A stretch of DNA of 53,922 nt from Sphingobacteriaceae bacterium (GCA_947460875.1 CANHGR010000012.1:1-53922); one strand, 5' to 3'. Positions 32,856 to 41,772 are shown, numbered from the stretch's first letter. A program made the numbers and translations. The notes: generated by a model from the letters alone, not told the origin.

Positions 32856-33470
32856 TCAAAACAATCCATTCAACTCCCTATCGATGGAAGTTATAATAAA
32901 TCCCAGATCATCAGGTTTGTTCGCAAAATCTAGTTTATCCATATCCAGTACTAAAAGCTTGCCGAGCTTGTAACCTTCGATCCACTTTTTATATTTATCA
33001 TTCAGTTTAGAAAGATAATCAAGGCGGATGCCGGCTTCATATTCTCTGCCCCGCTTTTGGATATTGTTGACAAGTGTTGGCACTGAACCTTTTAGATAGA
33101 TTAGTAGATCCGGCGGTTTTATGAACGCTGTAATATTATCAAAAACAGCACGATAATTTTCATAATCCCTGCTGGTCATTAATCCCATTTCGTGCAGATT
33201 TTCAGCAAAAATATACGCGTCTTCGTAAATGGTACGGTCTTGAATTATTTTTTTGTCGTCGTTCTGAAACTCCATTCCCTGCTTAAAACGACTGTTAAGA
33301 AAATAGATCTGGAGGTTAAAACTCCATCTTTTCATGTCGCTGTAGAAATCCTCAAGGTAGGGATTATCTTCTACCCCTTCGAAAAGAGGCTCATAGCCCA
33401 AATGCTTCGCTAATAGTTCGGTAAGGGTTGTTTTACCGGCTCCAATATTTCCTACAATAGCAATGTGCAT
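32856..33470 (-). CDS. Deoxynucleoside kinase family protein
   Basis: 204 residues. The P-loop is AIVGNIGAGKTTLTELLAKH (about 3-22); WSFNLQIYFLNSRF (about 49-62) and IIQDRTIYEDAYIFAENLHE (about 74-93) with the catalytic DR(T/S) motif are typical of dNK/dGK kinases of Gram-positives and Bacteroidota; the lid is IQKRGREYE. It phosphorylates a deoxynucleoside (dA/dG/dC) for dNTP salvage. It lies between trpS and kdsB, same strand. Specificity cannot be read off. Confidence 0.92.
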   Translation of the reverse strand: MHIAIVGNIGAGKTTLTELLAKHLGYEPLFEGVEDNPYLEDFYSDMKRWSFNLQIYFLNSRFKQGMEFQNDDKKIIQDRTIYEDAYIFAENLHEMGLMTSRDYENYRAVFDNITAFIKPPDLLIYLKGSVPTLVNNIQKRGREYEAGIRLDYLSKLNDKYKKWIEGYKLGKLLVLDMDKLDFANKPDDLGFIITSIDRELNGLF

Positions 33471-33540
33471 GGGCGTTTTGTTCCTGTTGCGAAGCGATGC
33501 GCTAAGCGAGCCTCAAAATACAAAGTTTTTATCAATAGTT

Positions 33541-34536
33541 TTAGAAATTTCTAAATCCGATTATCTCGCGAATCTCATTAAGGGTTTTTGATGCGCTTTT
33601 TCGCGCTTTTTCAGCTCCAAAGGCAGCAATCTCACGTAAAATATTGGTATCAGTTTCTATTTCTTTGATACGTTCCCTGATCGGTGCCGTAGCAACAATC
33701 ATGTCTTCTGCCAACTGTTTTTTCAAATCGCCATAGCGGATCTGGCAGCTGTTGTAAAGTGCATTAAAATGATCGTAGGTTTCTGTACTAGAAACGACTT
33801 GCATTAGGTCGAATAAATTTTGAATAGCCTCAGGTTTGCTTTGGTTTTTAGCTTCCGGTCCGCTATCGGTGACCGCACGGGCTACTTTTTTGCGAATGAT
33901 TTCGGGTTCATCAGAGAGAAAAACTGCATTTGATTCTCCGTTCGATTTACCCATTTTACCCTTGCCGTCTAAGCCGGGAATTTTTACAAGTTTCCCGGTA
34001 AAGTTGAAGGCATAAGGCTCTTGGAAATAAGCGGTATCATACAATCTGTTAAAGCGATTTGCAAATGTGCGAGCCATTTCCAGATGTTGTTCTTGATCTT
34101 TTCCGACCGGAACTTTAGTAGCTTTATGAATCAATATATCTGCTGCCATTAGAACAGGATAGGTGAGCAATCCTGCATTGACATTATTCGGCTGAGCCCG
34201 TACCTTGTCTTTAAATGACGTGCTGCGTTCCAGCTCTCCCATGTAGGCGTTCATATTTAAAAAAAGGTATAGCTCAGCAATTTCTGGAACGTCAGACTGT
34301 ACGTAGATCGTGGCTTTTTCTGGGTCTATACCTGCGGCGAGGTATTCTACAAGCACATGTTTCACGTTGACATGAAGGTCTTGCGGTGTAGGATGTGTTG
34401 TTAGCGAATGGTAATCGGCAATAAAGAAAAAGCAGTTATGCTCCTGCTGCATTTTTACGAAGTTTTTTACTGCTCCATAATAATTTCCTAGGTGTAATTT
34501 GCCGGTACTTCGAATACCGCTGACAACAGTTTCCAT
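33541..34536 (-). CDS. trpS: Tryptophan--tRNA ligase
   Basis: 331 residues when started at METVVSGIRSTGKLHLGNYY, which puts the class I HIGH-like motif (KLHLGNYYGA) at its usual place; a 22-residue upstream extension is possible on paper but contains the promoter. The second signature reads GKGKMGKSNGES (KMSKS loop with Gly for Ser, as usual in this group). Other marks: FFIADYHSLTTHP, GELERSTSFKDK and PVGKDQEQHLEMARTFANRF. Length is normal. A 40-bp gap separates its start from the divergent plsC-like gene, and both promoters must lie in it. Confidence 0.96.
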   Translation of the reverse strand: METVVSGIRSTGKLHLGNYYGAVKNFVKMQQEHNCFFFIADYHSLTTHPTPQDLHVNVKHVLVEYLAAGIDPEKATIYVQSDVPEIAELYLFLNMNAYMGELERSTSFKDKVRAQPNNVNAGLLTYPVLMAADILIHKATKVPVGKDQEQHLEMARTFANRFNRLYDTAYFQEPYAFNFTGKLVKIPGLDGKGKMGKSNGESNAVFLSDEPEIIRKKVARAVTDSGPEAKNQSKPEAIQNLFDLMQVVSSTETYDHFNALYNSCQIRYGDLKKQLAEDMIVATAPIRERIKEIETDTNILREIAAFGAEKARKSASKTLNEIREIIGFRNF

Positions 34537-34543
34537 ACATGGG

Positions 34544-34570
34544 CTAAAGTAAGGAATTTTTATATTTTTG
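34544..34570. promoter_or_regulatory. Divergent -7 elements of trpS and plsC packed in a 40-bp gap
   Basis: Minus strand: TACTTTAG (34551-34544), one base off TAnnTTTG, ending 7 nt before the trpS ATG. Plus strand: TATTTTTG (34563-34570), ending 6 nt before the plsC-like ATG (34577). Each -33 region would have to fall close to or inside the other transcript's start. No clear TTG -33 elements on either side. Confidence 0.4.
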
Positions 34571-34576
34571 TTGCTG

Positions 34577-35314
34577 ATGAAATTCTTTAAACTGCTGCAC
34601 ACTTATCTATACATCTTTGTTGTGGCGCTTATGTTTTATTTGCTCTACCCGCTGTTTTTTTATCTCACCCGTAAGCCCGAGCGATTCAGACAACTTAATG
34701 GTGTGAGATATTATTTTGCTTTGTTGAGTTCAGCGTTTGTGGGCTTCTTTTACCGCTTCCGGATAGAGGAGAAAATAGATTGGTCGCGAACATATATCAT
34801 TTGTCCTAATCATTTTTCTAATTTAGATATCTCCATCGCTACGTTAATTGTACCTTCTAACTTTGCCTTTTTGGGAAAGGACGAGTTGGCAAAGCATCCT
34901 ATTTTCAGTATTTTCTTCAAAACCGTTGACATACCGGTCAACCGGGATAGTATGATGTCCTCGTTTCGTGCGTTTAAAAAGGCCGAAAGCTATTTGAAAG
35001 ATGGTATCTCCCTGATTATATACCCTGAAGGGAAAATCGGTGAAGAATTTCCACCAATCTTGCATTCCTTTAAAAAAGGTCCATTTAGACTCGCAATTGA
35101 GCAGCAAATACCGATAATCCCTGTGACAATATCAGATGCCTGGGAAAAATTATGGGATGATGGCTTGAAGTATGGAAGTAGACCCGGAATTTGCGATATT
35201 TGCATTCATAAGCCCGTGGAAACTTCTGGTCTTACTCTCGATGATTTAGACAGCTTACGCGATAAAGTTTACGGTATAATTGCTACAGAATTAGAAAAGG
35301 ATGAAGCTCGATAA
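34577..35314 (+). CDS. plsC: 1-acyl-sn-glycerol-3-phosphate acyltransferase (PlsC family)
   Basis: 245 residues from MKFFKLLHTYLYIFVVALMF, which starts with a membrane-embedded helix. Acyltransferase block I is CPNHFSNLDIS (NHx4D, about 75-85); block II contains FLGKDELAKHPIFSIFFK; block III reads IYPEGKIGEEFP (about 151-162, EG of the canonical FPEGT); block IV is IPIIPVTISDAWE. It adds the second acyl chain to lysophosphatidate, or acylates a related lipid such as the ornithine/glycine lipids of Bacteroidota. Overlaps gatC by 14 bp, so the two genes are translationally linked. Confidence 0.88.
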   Translation: MKFFKLLHTYLYIFVVALMFYLLYPLFFYLTRKPERFRQLNGVRYYFALLSSAFVGFFYRFRIEEKIDWSRTYIICPNHFSNLDISIATLIVPSNFAFLGKDELAKHPIFSIFFKTVDIPVNRDSMMSSFRAFKKAESYLKDGISLIIYPEGKIGEEFPPILHSFKKGPFRLAIEQQIPIIPVTISDAWEKLWDDGLKYGSRPGICDICIHKPVETSGLTLDDLDSLRDKVYGIIATELEKDEAR

Positions 35315-35594
35315 CGATACAATAACAAAAATTGCGCATCTGGCGCGCCTTGACGTCGACGCTTCAGAAAAGGAAGCTTTATTAAGCGACATGAATAACA
35401 TCCTTAGCTTCATGGAAAAATTGAATGAGCTTGACACAGATGGTGTTGAGCCACTTATTTATCTAAGCGACGAGGTAAACGTGTTTAGAGAAGATGTGGT
35501 TAAAGGAGAGATAACCGTAAAGCAAGCGCTAGAGAATGCACCCAGTGAGGATGGCAAATATTTCCAGGTTGCTAGAGTAATTGAAAAGCCTTAA
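35301..35594 (+). CDS. gatC: Asp-tRNA(Asn)/Glu-tRNA(Gln) amidotransferase subunit C
   Basis: 97 residues. Typical GatC: MKLDNDTITKIAHLARLDVD, MNNILSFMEKLNELDTDGVE (about 33-52) and the C-terminal ENAPSEDGKYFQVARVIEKP with the APSxDGxYFxVPxV pattern. It stabilises the GatCAB complex that amidates misacylated tRNA. gatA and gatB are not nearby, which is usual in these genomes. Starts within the end of the plsC gene. Confidence 0.96.
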   Translation: MKLDNDTITKIAHLARLDVDASEKEALLSDMNNILSFMEKLNELDTDGVEPLIYLSDEVNVFREDVVKGEITVKQALENAPSEDGKYFQVARVIEKP

Positions 35595-35640
35595 TTTAAT
35601 GCTTTAAAATGCAGACATTCACTGTCTAAGAATAAAAATT

Positions 35641-36378
35641 ATGCTAGAAACGCCACTGATCACCCTTAAGAATATCGGACGTAAATATGTGATTGGTGCT
35701 GAAGTTATTCATGCACTTAAATCAGTTACCCTCAACATAAATAAAGGCGAATTTGTAGCTTTGATGGGCCCTTCCGGTTCTGGGAAGTCTACATTGATGA
35801 ATATTTTAGGTTGCCTAGATACCCCCTCAAAAGGGGAGTATGTTTTAAATGGCATACAGGTAAGTGAGATGAGTGATAACGAATTAGCAGAAGTTAGAAA
35901 TAAAGAAATAGGCTTTGTTTTTCAAACTTTCAACCTCCTGCCGCGCTCATCATCGCTCGATAATGTTGCTCTTCCACTAGTTTATGCGGGGATAAGTAAA
36001 AGCGAGCGCGACCGTCGCGCGTCTAAAGCGCTTGAAAATGTGGGACTTGGTAATAGAATGCACCATAAGCCAAATGAATTATCGGGTGGGCAGCGTCAAC
36101 GTGTAGCCGTTGCACGTGCTTTAATAAACACACCTTCGATTATTCTTGCAGATGAGCCTACAGGTAATCTTGATACAAAAACATCTATTGAGATCATGGC
36201 GCTGTTGGAAGATATTCACGCTAAGGGAAATACTATTATCCTCGTAACGCACGAAGAAGATATCTCTCAGCATGCCCATAGAATTGTAAGGATGCGCGAT
36301 GGTTTGATAGAAAAAGATTATCTGAATGATAATATAAAAAAGGCAATAGCTGAGCCTGTGCTTAGTCAAGATCAGTAA
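35641..36378 (+). CDS. ABC transporter ATP-binding protein (MacB/LolD type)
   Basis: 245 residues. Walker [10 protein letters not shown] (about 43-51), Q-loop FQTFNLLP (about 97-104), signature [15 protein letters not shown] (about 142-156), Walker [13 protein letters not shown] (about 162-173) and H-loop VTHEED. The family is the lipoprotein/antimicrobial exporter ATPase group. No permease gene is adjacent; the MacB-type permease at 39545 lies 3.2 kb downstream on the same strand beyond unrelated genes and may be its partner. It ends in a hydrophilic tail not found in short LolD proteins. Confidence 0.93.
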   Translation: MLETPLITLKNIGRKYVIGAEVIHALKSVTLNINKGEFVALMGPSGSGKSTLMNILGCLDTPSKGEYVLNGIQVSEMSDNELAEVRNKEIGFVFQTFNLLPRSSSLDNVALPLVYAGISKSERDRRASKALENVGLGNRMHHKPNELSGGQRQRVAVARALINTPSIILADEPTGNLDTKTSIEIMALLEDIHAKGNTIILVTHEEDISQHAHRIVRMRDGLIEKDYLNDNIKKAIAEPVLSQDQ

Positions 36379-36398
36379 TCTGTTACAAATTCTTTACC

Positions 36399-36406
36399 TA
36401 TCTTTG
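36399..36406 (+). promoter_or_regulatory. -7 element of the adenosyltransferase gene
   Basis: TATCTTTG, consensus match, ending 22 bases before the ATG at 36429. No clear -33 TTG. Confidence 0.4.
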
Positions 36407-36428
36407 CTTCTTTTTCGGAAACTCCTCA

Positions 36429-36998
36429 ATGAAAATTTATACTAAAACAGGCGATAAGGGTTATACCTCTCTTATTGGCGGCACAAGGGTGCCTAAATCT
36501 GATCTCAGAATAGAAAGCTATGGCACGGTAGATGAGCTCAATTCGTATATCGGTCTTATAGCCGACCAGGATGTTTCTCTACACATAAAGTCGGTGTTAA
36601 AAGAGGTTCAGGACCGATTATTTACTATCGGCTCATCGCTCGCCACTGATCCGGAGAAAGTGCTCGATAAGAACGGAAAAAAGGGCATCCAAATACCGGA
36701 TCTGCATCCTTCGGATACGGAGCTATTAGAAAAGGAGATGGATTCGATGAATGGAATGCTTCCGGAGCTACGTCATTTTATTTTGCCTGGAGGAAATACC
36801 ACCGTATCTTTTTGTCACATTGCCCGATGCGTTTGCCGTAGAGCCGAGCGACTTACCGTGCATCTAGGCAGGGATAGTTATGTTGATAATCAGGTTAGTA
36901 TTTATCTTAATAGGCTGAGCGATTATCTTTTTGTGCTGGCTAGAAAGTTGTGTTTTGATAATAATATCGTTGAAAATCAGTGGATACCAAGGGTATAG
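36429..36998 (+). CDS. Cob(I)yrinic acid a,c-diamide adenosyltransferase, PduO type
   Basis: 189 residues. The N-terminal ATP-binding motif KIYTKTGDKGYTSLIGGTRV (about 2-21) with TGDxG, SYGTVDELNSYIGL (about 30-43), the middle QDRLFTIGSSLATDP, and the C-terminal CRRAERLTVHLG (about 137-148) with NRLSDYLFVLARK are characteristic of PduO/MMAB trimers. It transfers adenosyl from ATP to corrinoid, providing adenosylcobalamin for B12-dependent mutases or reductases. No other cobalamin gene is in the window. Confidence 0.95.
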   Translation: MKIYTKTGDKGYTSLIGGTRVPKSDLRIESYGTVDELNSYIGLIADQDVSLHIKSVLKEVQDRLFTIGSSLATDPEKVLDKNGKKGIQIPDLHPSDTELLEKEMDSMNGMLPELRHFILPGGNTTVSFCHIARCVCRRAERLTVHLGRDSYVDNQVSIYLNRLSDYLFVLARKLCFDNNIVENQWIPRV

Positions 36999-37051
36999 CT
37001 AACCAGAAATGAAATTTTTTACATTATTTTATAATCTTATTTTTTTTATTA

Positions 37052-37059
37052 TACTTTTG
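37052..37059 (+). promoter_or_regulatory. -7 element of the DUF2795 gene
   Basis: TACTTTTG, consensus match; ends 33 bases before the ATG at 37093. The upstream sequence is a T-rich run without an obvious TTG. Confidence 0.35.
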
Positions 37060-37092
37060 CCACAAATTAAGATTATTTAAAATTCCCGGAAT

Positions 37093-37314
37093 ATGTACTG
37101 GACCTTAGAATTAGCATCACATCTGGAAGACGCTCCATGGCCTGCAACAAAAGATGAGCTGATCGATTATGCAATCCGTTCTGGCGCACCTGTCGAAGTA
37201 ATTGAAAATCTTCAAGCTTTGGAAGATGATGGTGAGCCTTACGAAAATATTGAGGAGATCTGGCCGGATTATCCTACCAAAGACGATTTTTTCTTTAACG
37301 AAGACGAATATTAA
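37093..37314 (+). CDS. DUF2795 domain-containing small acidic protein
   Basis: 73 residues, strongly acidic. The domain core is HLEDAPWPATKDELIDYAIR (about 10-29) and SGAPVEVIENLQAL (about 30-43), the AxxPxxKxEL-xxA pattern of DUF2795. The acidic C-terminus with FFFNEDEY is common in Bacteroidota members. Cytoplasmic, function unknown. Followed immediately by a strong terminator. Confidence 0.88.
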   Translation: MYWTLELASHLEDAPWPATKDELIDYAIRSGAPVEVIENLQALEDDGEPYENIEEIWPDYPTKDDFFFNEDEY

Positions 37315-37338
37315 AAAAGCCCCTATTGGGGCTTTTTT
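37313..37338. terminator. Strong intrinsic terminator (bidirectional)
   Basis: AAAAAAGCCCC-TATT-GGGGCTTTTTT: a perfect 11-bp stem with a 4-base loop, T-run on both strands. Ends the DUF2795 transcript. Confidence 0.92.
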
Positions 37339-37452
37339 AATAAGAAAGAAATTTTATACTCTTTATCAGATAGATTATTTTCAAATAATCTAAACAAATT
37401 TCGCTGTTTAAGTCTTTAATAGACAACATCAATCTATAAAAAACTTAAAACT

Positions 37453-37608
37453 ATGGGTAATTTACTTTATTTGATAGCAGTTATACTTGTAATAGTGTGG
37501 GCTGTTAGTTTCTTTGGCGGCTATGCTTTCGGTGGCATAATACATATCCTACTAATTATCGCCATAGTGGCTGTTTTACTACGGGTGATCAGAGGCGGTA
37601 CTCTGTAA
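37453..37608 (+). CDS. lmo0937 family small membrane protein
   Basis: 51 residues beginning MGNLLYLIAVILVIVWAVSF. Two membrane helices are separated by GGYAFGGIIH, followed by LLIIAIVAVLLRVIRGG; the G-rich turn and RxxRG ending match the short 'lmo0937' proteins found across bacteria, which are mostly stress-associated and otherwise unstudied. It lies alone between the terminator at 37338 and the convergent ispD gene, 12 bp from the ispD stop. Confidence 0.8.
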   Translation: MGNLLYLIAVILVIVWAVSFFGGYAFGGIIHILLIIAIVAVLLRVIRGGTL

Positions 37609-37620
37609 TAAGAATACGTT

Positions 37621-38289
37621 TTAGGGCTTCAATAACAACTTAGCGATTTTAACGTCATCAGGGTATGTAATCTTTATATTATATGGTTCTCCCGAGATGA
37701 TATTTATTTTTGAGCCTATTTTTTCTACTACAGAAGCATCATCTGTAAATTTATCAGAATACTGTTGGTTATAAGCTCTTTTTAAGAGACCGCTTTCAAA
37801 CACTTGAGGCGTCTGAATTTCAAATATTCGACTGCGATTAAGCGCCACCGATCCATCCTCCGTCAATTGCCTTAATGAATTACTACTAGGAATACCTGGA
37901 ACGGCATTTCCTTTTTTCTCTGCTTCCTTGAAGGAACGCTTAATTAAATCGTTACTGATAAGTGGCCTAACTGCATCATGTACGCCTATAATAGAAGTAC
38001 CTTCGTCAATTTCTGTCAAAGCATTTTTGACAGAATCGAATCGTTGAGTACCACCTTTTATTGTTTTATGAGGGACGGTAAAGTTGTGCTGACTACAAAG
38101 TCCAGCCCAAAAATCCAGGTATTGCTCATTTAATACAACAAGTATATCCGGATGTACGTCAGAATGATAAAAGGCATTGATCGTATGCATCAGTACTGGC
38201 CGGGAGTCTAGTAAAAGAAACTGCTTGGGAGTCGCAGAATTCATTCGTTTTCCTGACCCGGCAGCTACGATAATCACGTAATACTTCAT
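37621..38289 (-). CDS. ispD: 2-C-methyl-D-erythritol 4-phosphate cytidylyltransferase
   Basis: 222 residues. CTP-binding motif VIIVAAGSGKRMNSATPKQF (about 4-23), then LLLDSRPVLMHTINAF, the central GVHDAVRPLIS (about 101-111), GNAVPGIPSSNSLRQ and IQTPQVFES (about 151-159) and TDDASVVEKIG. All are as in IspD. Third enzyme of the non-mevalonate isoprenoid pathway, making CDP-ME. Downstream of queA by 55 bp on the same strand. Confidence 0.96.
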   Translation of the reverse strand: MKYYVIIVAAGSGKRMNSATPKQFLLLDSRPVLMHTINAFYHSDVHPDILVVLNEQYLDFWAGLCSQHNFTVPHKTIKGGTQRFDSVKNALTEIDEGTSIIGVHDAVRPLISNDLIKRSFKEAEKKGNAVPGIPSSNSLRQLTEDGSVALNRSRIFEIQTPQVFESGLLKRAYNQQYSDKFTDDASVVEKIGSKINIISGEPYNIKITYPDDVKIAKLLLKP

Positions 38290-38344
38290 GATTTTGATAA
38301 AACCAAAACATGAGAGTGATCAGATGCGCACATGTAAAAGCTTT

Positions 38345-39394
38345 TTAGATGATTAACATCGCATCGCCATAGCTAAAGAAGCGATACTTTTCTTTTATTG
38401 CTACCTGATAGGCTTTCATTACGTTTTCATAACCGCCAAAAGCACAAACCATCATCAACAATGTTGATTCGGGCGTATGGAAATTAGTAATCATGCTATT
38501 TGCAATGCTGAAATCATGTGGCGGAAAAAGAAACTTACTTGTCCAGTCGTTAGCCTGCTTCAATGTCCTCGCCGCAGAAACCGAAGATTCAATCGCACGC
38601 ATTGAGGTGGTGCCAACGGCACAAATTCTACGCTTCTCTTCGATGGCTTTATTTACAATATCCGCGTCCTTCTCTTCGATTATAAACTGCTCAGAATCCA
38701 TCTTATGTTTTGTAAGATCTTCTACTTCAACAGCTCTAAAAGTTCCAAGTCCGACGTGCAGGGTTATTTCAGCAAATTCAATACCCTTCAGCTCAAGGCG
38801 TTTCATTAATTCGCGACTAAAGTGTAGGCCTGCGGTGGGAGCAGCAACTGCACCTTCGTTTTTAGCGAAAACTGTTTGATATCTGTCTTTATCTTCGGCA
38901 GTCGCTTTACGTTTGATGTATTTTGGAAGAGGTGTCTCTCCAAGGATTTCTATGTTACGGCGAAATTCTTCATCTGTGCCATCGAAAAGAAAACGAATAG
39001 TACGACCGCGAGAAGTAGTATTATCTACAACTTCAGCTACCAGTAAATCATCATCTCCAAAATAAAGTTTGTTTCCAACTCTAATTTTTCTGGCCGGATC
39101 TACTAAAACATCCCAAAGACGTAATTCTTTATTTAGTTCGCGTAGTAAGAACACCTCGATAGTGGCACCGGTTTTTTCTTTATTGCCATACATACGCGCA
39201 GGAAAAACCTTCGTATTGTTGATGATCATTACATCTTTTTCATCGAAGTACCCTAAAACATCTTTAAATATTTTATGCTCAATAGCCCCTGTCTTGCGAT
39301 TAAGCACCATTAAACGTGCTTCGTCGCGGCTGCTAACTGGATTGTGGGCTATTAAAGACTCTGGTAAATTGAATTTGAATTGAGATAATTTCAT
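38345..39394 (-). CDS. queA: S-adenosylmethionine:tRNA ribosyltransferase-isomerase
   Basis: 349 residues. Family signatures: [20 protein letters not shown] (about 8-27), [15 protein letters not shown] (about 56-70), VFLLRELN, then [17 protein letters not shown] (about 181-197), [18 protein letters not shown] (about 211-228) and TTSMRAIES with [16 protein letters not shown]-like (here [16 protein letters not shown]). It makes epoxyqueuosine in tRNA wobble position 34. Length and motifs are normal. Transcribed divergently from the ABC permease with a 150-bp gap. Confidence 0.97.
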   Translation of the reverse strand: MKLSQFKFNLPESLIAHNPVSSRDEARLMVLNRKTGAIEHKIFKDVLGYFDEKDVMIINNTKVFPARMYGNKEKTGATIEVFLLRELNKELRLWDVLVDPARKIRVGNKLYFGDDDLLVAEVVDNTTSRGRTIRFLFDGTDEEFRRNIEILGETPLPKYIKRKATAEDKDRYQTVFAKNEGAVAAPTAGLHFSRELMKRLELKGIEFAEITLHVGLGTFRAVEVEDLTKHKMDSEQFIIEEKDADIVNKAIEEKRRICAVGTTSMRAIESSVSAARTLKQANDWTSKFLFPPHDFSIANSMITNFHTPESTLLMMVCAFGGYENVMKAYQVAIKEKYRFFSYGDAMLII

Positions 39395-39522
39395 GTATGG
39401 GATAAATAAAATTCAGGGCGCAAATTTATGAAAAATTAATTTGTAATCCTTAAAGTCTGAGAGTTGAATTTCGTTCAAGCATTATTTTGCAGTCTGGAGT
39501 ATTAATCTGTAACCTTATTGCT

Positions 39523-39530
39523 TACTTTTG
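39523..39530 (+). promoter_or_regulatory. -7 element of the ABC permease gene
   Basis: TACTTTTG matches TAnnTTTG, ending 14 bases before the ATG at 39545. Confidence 0.35.
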
Positions 39531-39544
39531 ATCTAACACTTGAT

Positions 39545-40792
39545 ATGATCTTCTTTAAACTACTAATAGAGAGCTTTAGTTTTGCGTTTGCTGCACTGCG
39601 ACAAAATAAACTCCGCACATTTTTATCGCTAATAGGGATTTCTATAGGTATTCTGACTATCATAGGCGTTTTTTCTGCGGTAGATACACTTAGAAATAAT
39701 CTTCAGAGCAGCGTAGAAAAGTTGGGAAGTAATACCATATATGTTCAAAAATGGCCCTGGGCTTTTGGTCCCGATTATCCCTGGTGGAAATATTTGAGCA
39801 GGCCCAACCCGCAGATAAAAGATTTCGAGAAACTTGCCGAGAGAATTGAAGGTGCTGATGGCGTTGCCTATGAAATTGGAATAGGAAACAGGTTGATAAA
39901 GTATAAAAGTAATAGTGTTGAGGGTGCTCAGCTGTCTGCGGCATCACATGATTATTTCAAAACCCGGTCTTTTGAATTTGAAAACGGCCGCTATTTTACT
40001 GATGCTGAATCCAGAGCTGGTAATCCGGTCGCGATCATTGGCTCAAGTATTTCCGAAGGCTTATTTCCGAATGAAGAACCAATTGGAAAGGAAATTAATG
40101 TCCTAGGCAGAAAAGTGACTGTAATTGGTGTATTTGAAAAGGAGGGAGAAGATATTTTAGGTGTTTCGGCCGATAAAACGATTCATTTGCCTCTAAATTT
40201 TGTAAAAGGTGTGGTTTCGGTGCAAAGCGAGAGATATAGTCCAAAGATAACTGTAAAAGGAAAAGACAATGTTTCAATCGACGAACTCGAAAGCGAGTTG
40301 AGGGGCGTAATGCGATCGATTCGTCGCTTAAGTCCGGCGGAAGAAGATGATTTTGCGCTAAATAAATCGACAATACTCACAGCACAACTCGACAGCCTCT
40401 TCGGCATTATTAATTTTGCCGGCGCCTTTATTGGAGGCTTTTCTATCCTGGTAGGAGGCTTTGGAATCGCAAATATTATGTTCGTGTCTGTGAAAGAGCG
40501 TACTAATATCATCGGAATTCAAAAGTCATTGGGCGCAAAAAATTACTTCATATTGTTGCAATTTCTAATAGAATCTGTAGTGCTTTGTATCATGGGCGGA
40601 ATAATCGGACTGGGAGTAGTATATTTATTTGCGTTCATTCTGAAAATGACTGCAGACCTCACCATCATCGTCGATGGTGGTAAAGTGATTCTTATGTTTG
40701 TTCTCTCTACCGCGATCGGACTAATATCCGGAGTGATCCCAGCATTTATGGCGTCCAGATTGGATCCGGTAGAAGCAATTAGAAGTAAATAA
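39545..40792 (+). CDS. ABC transporter permease (MacB/FtsX family)
   Basis: 415 residues from MIFFKLLIESFSFAFAALRQ. One membrane span (LSLIGISIGILTIIGVFSAV, about 28-47), a periplasmic MacB-PCD domain of about 230 residues containing the family motif VAIIGSSISEGLFPNEEPIG (about 163-182), then the FtsX domain with three spans (FIGGFSILVGGFGIANIMFV; ESVVLCIMGGIIGLGVVYLF; VILMFVLSTAIGLISGVIPA) and the terminal ASRLDPVEAIR motif. Probably pumps a lipoprotein, peptide or other envelope compound. The likely ATPase is at 35641. It meets the convergent heptose kinase stop with no gap. Confidence 0.92.
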   Translation: MIFFKLLIESFSFAFAALRQNKLRTFLSLIGISIGILTIIGVFSAVDTLRNNLQSSVEKLGSNTIYVQKWPWAFGPDYPWWKYLSRPNPQIKDFEKLAERIEGADGVAYEIGIGNRLIKYKSNSVEGAQLSAASHDYFKTRSFEFENGRYFTDAESRAGNPVAIIGSSISEGLFPNEEPIGKEINVLGRKVTVIGVFEKEGEDILGVSADKTIHLPLNFVKGVVSVQSERYSPKITVKGKDNVSIDELESELRGVMRSIRRLSPAEEDDFALNKSTILTAQLDSLFGIINFAGAFIGGFSILVGGFGIANIMFVSVKERTNIIGIQKSLGAKNYFILLQFLIESVVLCIMGGIIGLGVVYLFAFILKMTADLTIIVDGGKVILMFVLSTAIGLISGVIPAFMASRLDPVEAIRSK

Positions 40793-41767
40793 TTAAATAT
40801 TTTTGGCTTCTTTAAGGAGCTGCTCTTTGTTTACCGGAACAACTCCCGGATGCTCGCAAACCAATCCACCCGAGATGTTAGCAATTGCTGCAGTGGAAAA
40901 TTCATCTAATCCTGCGGCTAGACACAAGGCCGCAGTGGCAATAACTGTATCTCCCGCGCCTGAAACATCTGCAATATCACGAATGTGCGCTGGAATTAAT
41001 TTCTTCCCCTTTGCGGAATCAATAAATACGCCGCGTTCTGAAAGTGTTACCATTACAGATTTGCAATTAAGATGGTTTTTCAGCTGTTCAACCGCCTTTT
41101 CAAGTTCCTGAGGCGTGGCAAGGTTAATCTCTAATTTCAAACCATCTCGTAATTCTTTAAGGTTTGGCTTGAACAACGTAACGCCAGTATAGTCCAAGAA
41201 ATTGCGCTTTTTGGGATCTACAACGGTTATGATCTTATTTTTATCTGCCAATTTGACGATTTCATGAATTAATGAGGCGGAAATTACACCCTTATCATAA
41301 TCTTGGAAGATTATTGCATCGATCGTTTGCTTGTTGATGATCGCAGTTATTTTTGCAATCACTTTATCAGAAAGTATTTTACCTATATTCTGATTATTCT
41401 CTGAATCAATTCTTAAAATCTGTTGTTTTTGACCAATTACGCGAGTTTTGACGGTGGTAAGACGCTCTGAGGCGCGAATAATACCGTCTGCATTTAATCC
41501 TCGAGCCTTTAAAAGTTCCAGAAATTCAGTTCCTTCCTTGTCTTCACCAACGACAGCACAAACAATAGCAGTAGCGCCCAAAGATTGAACGTTCAGCGCT
41601 ACGTTAGCAGCTCCACCGAGTCTGTTTTCTTTCTTATTGATTAGAAGCACCGGAACCGGTGCTTCCGGAGAAATACGATCGACACTTCCCCAGAGGTAAG
41701 TGTCGATCATAACATCTCCGATGATAAGAATATTTAGATCGTTAAACTGTTTAAACAGTTTTTTCAT
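40793..41767 (-). CDS. D-glycero-beta-D-manno-heptose-7-phosphate kinase (RfaE1-like)
   Basis: 324 residues, a PfkB-family sugar kinase. LIIGDVMIDTYLWGSVDRIS (about 14-33) and SPEAPVPVLLINKKENRLGG (about 33-52) followed by AANVALNVQSLGA are typical of the kinase half of HldE; the ATP/catalytic motif is ADVSGAGDTVIATAALCLAA. The adenylyltransferase half is absent, so this is the separate one-domain form (HldE1/HldA type). It makes heptose-1,7-bisphosphate for LPS heptose. Follows the aminotransferase gene by 5 bp, same strand. The exact sugar is inferred from family. Confidence 0.9.
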   Translation of the reverse strand: MKKLFKQFNDLNILIIGDVMIDTYLWGSVDRISPEAPVPVLLINKKENRLGGAANVALNVQSLGATAIVCAVVGEDKEGTEFLELLKARGLNADGIIRASERLTTVKTRVIGQKQQILRIDSENNQNIGKILSDKVIAKITAIINKQTIDAIIFQDYDKGVISASLIHEIVKLADKNKIITVVDPKKRNFLDYTGVTLFKPNLKELRDGLKLEINLATPQELEKAVEQLKNHLNCKSVMVTLSERGVFIDSAKGKKLIPAHIRDIADVSGAGDTVIATAALCLAAGLDEFSTAAIANISGGLVCEHPGVVPVNKEQLLKEAKNI

Positions 41768-41772
41768 CTTGA

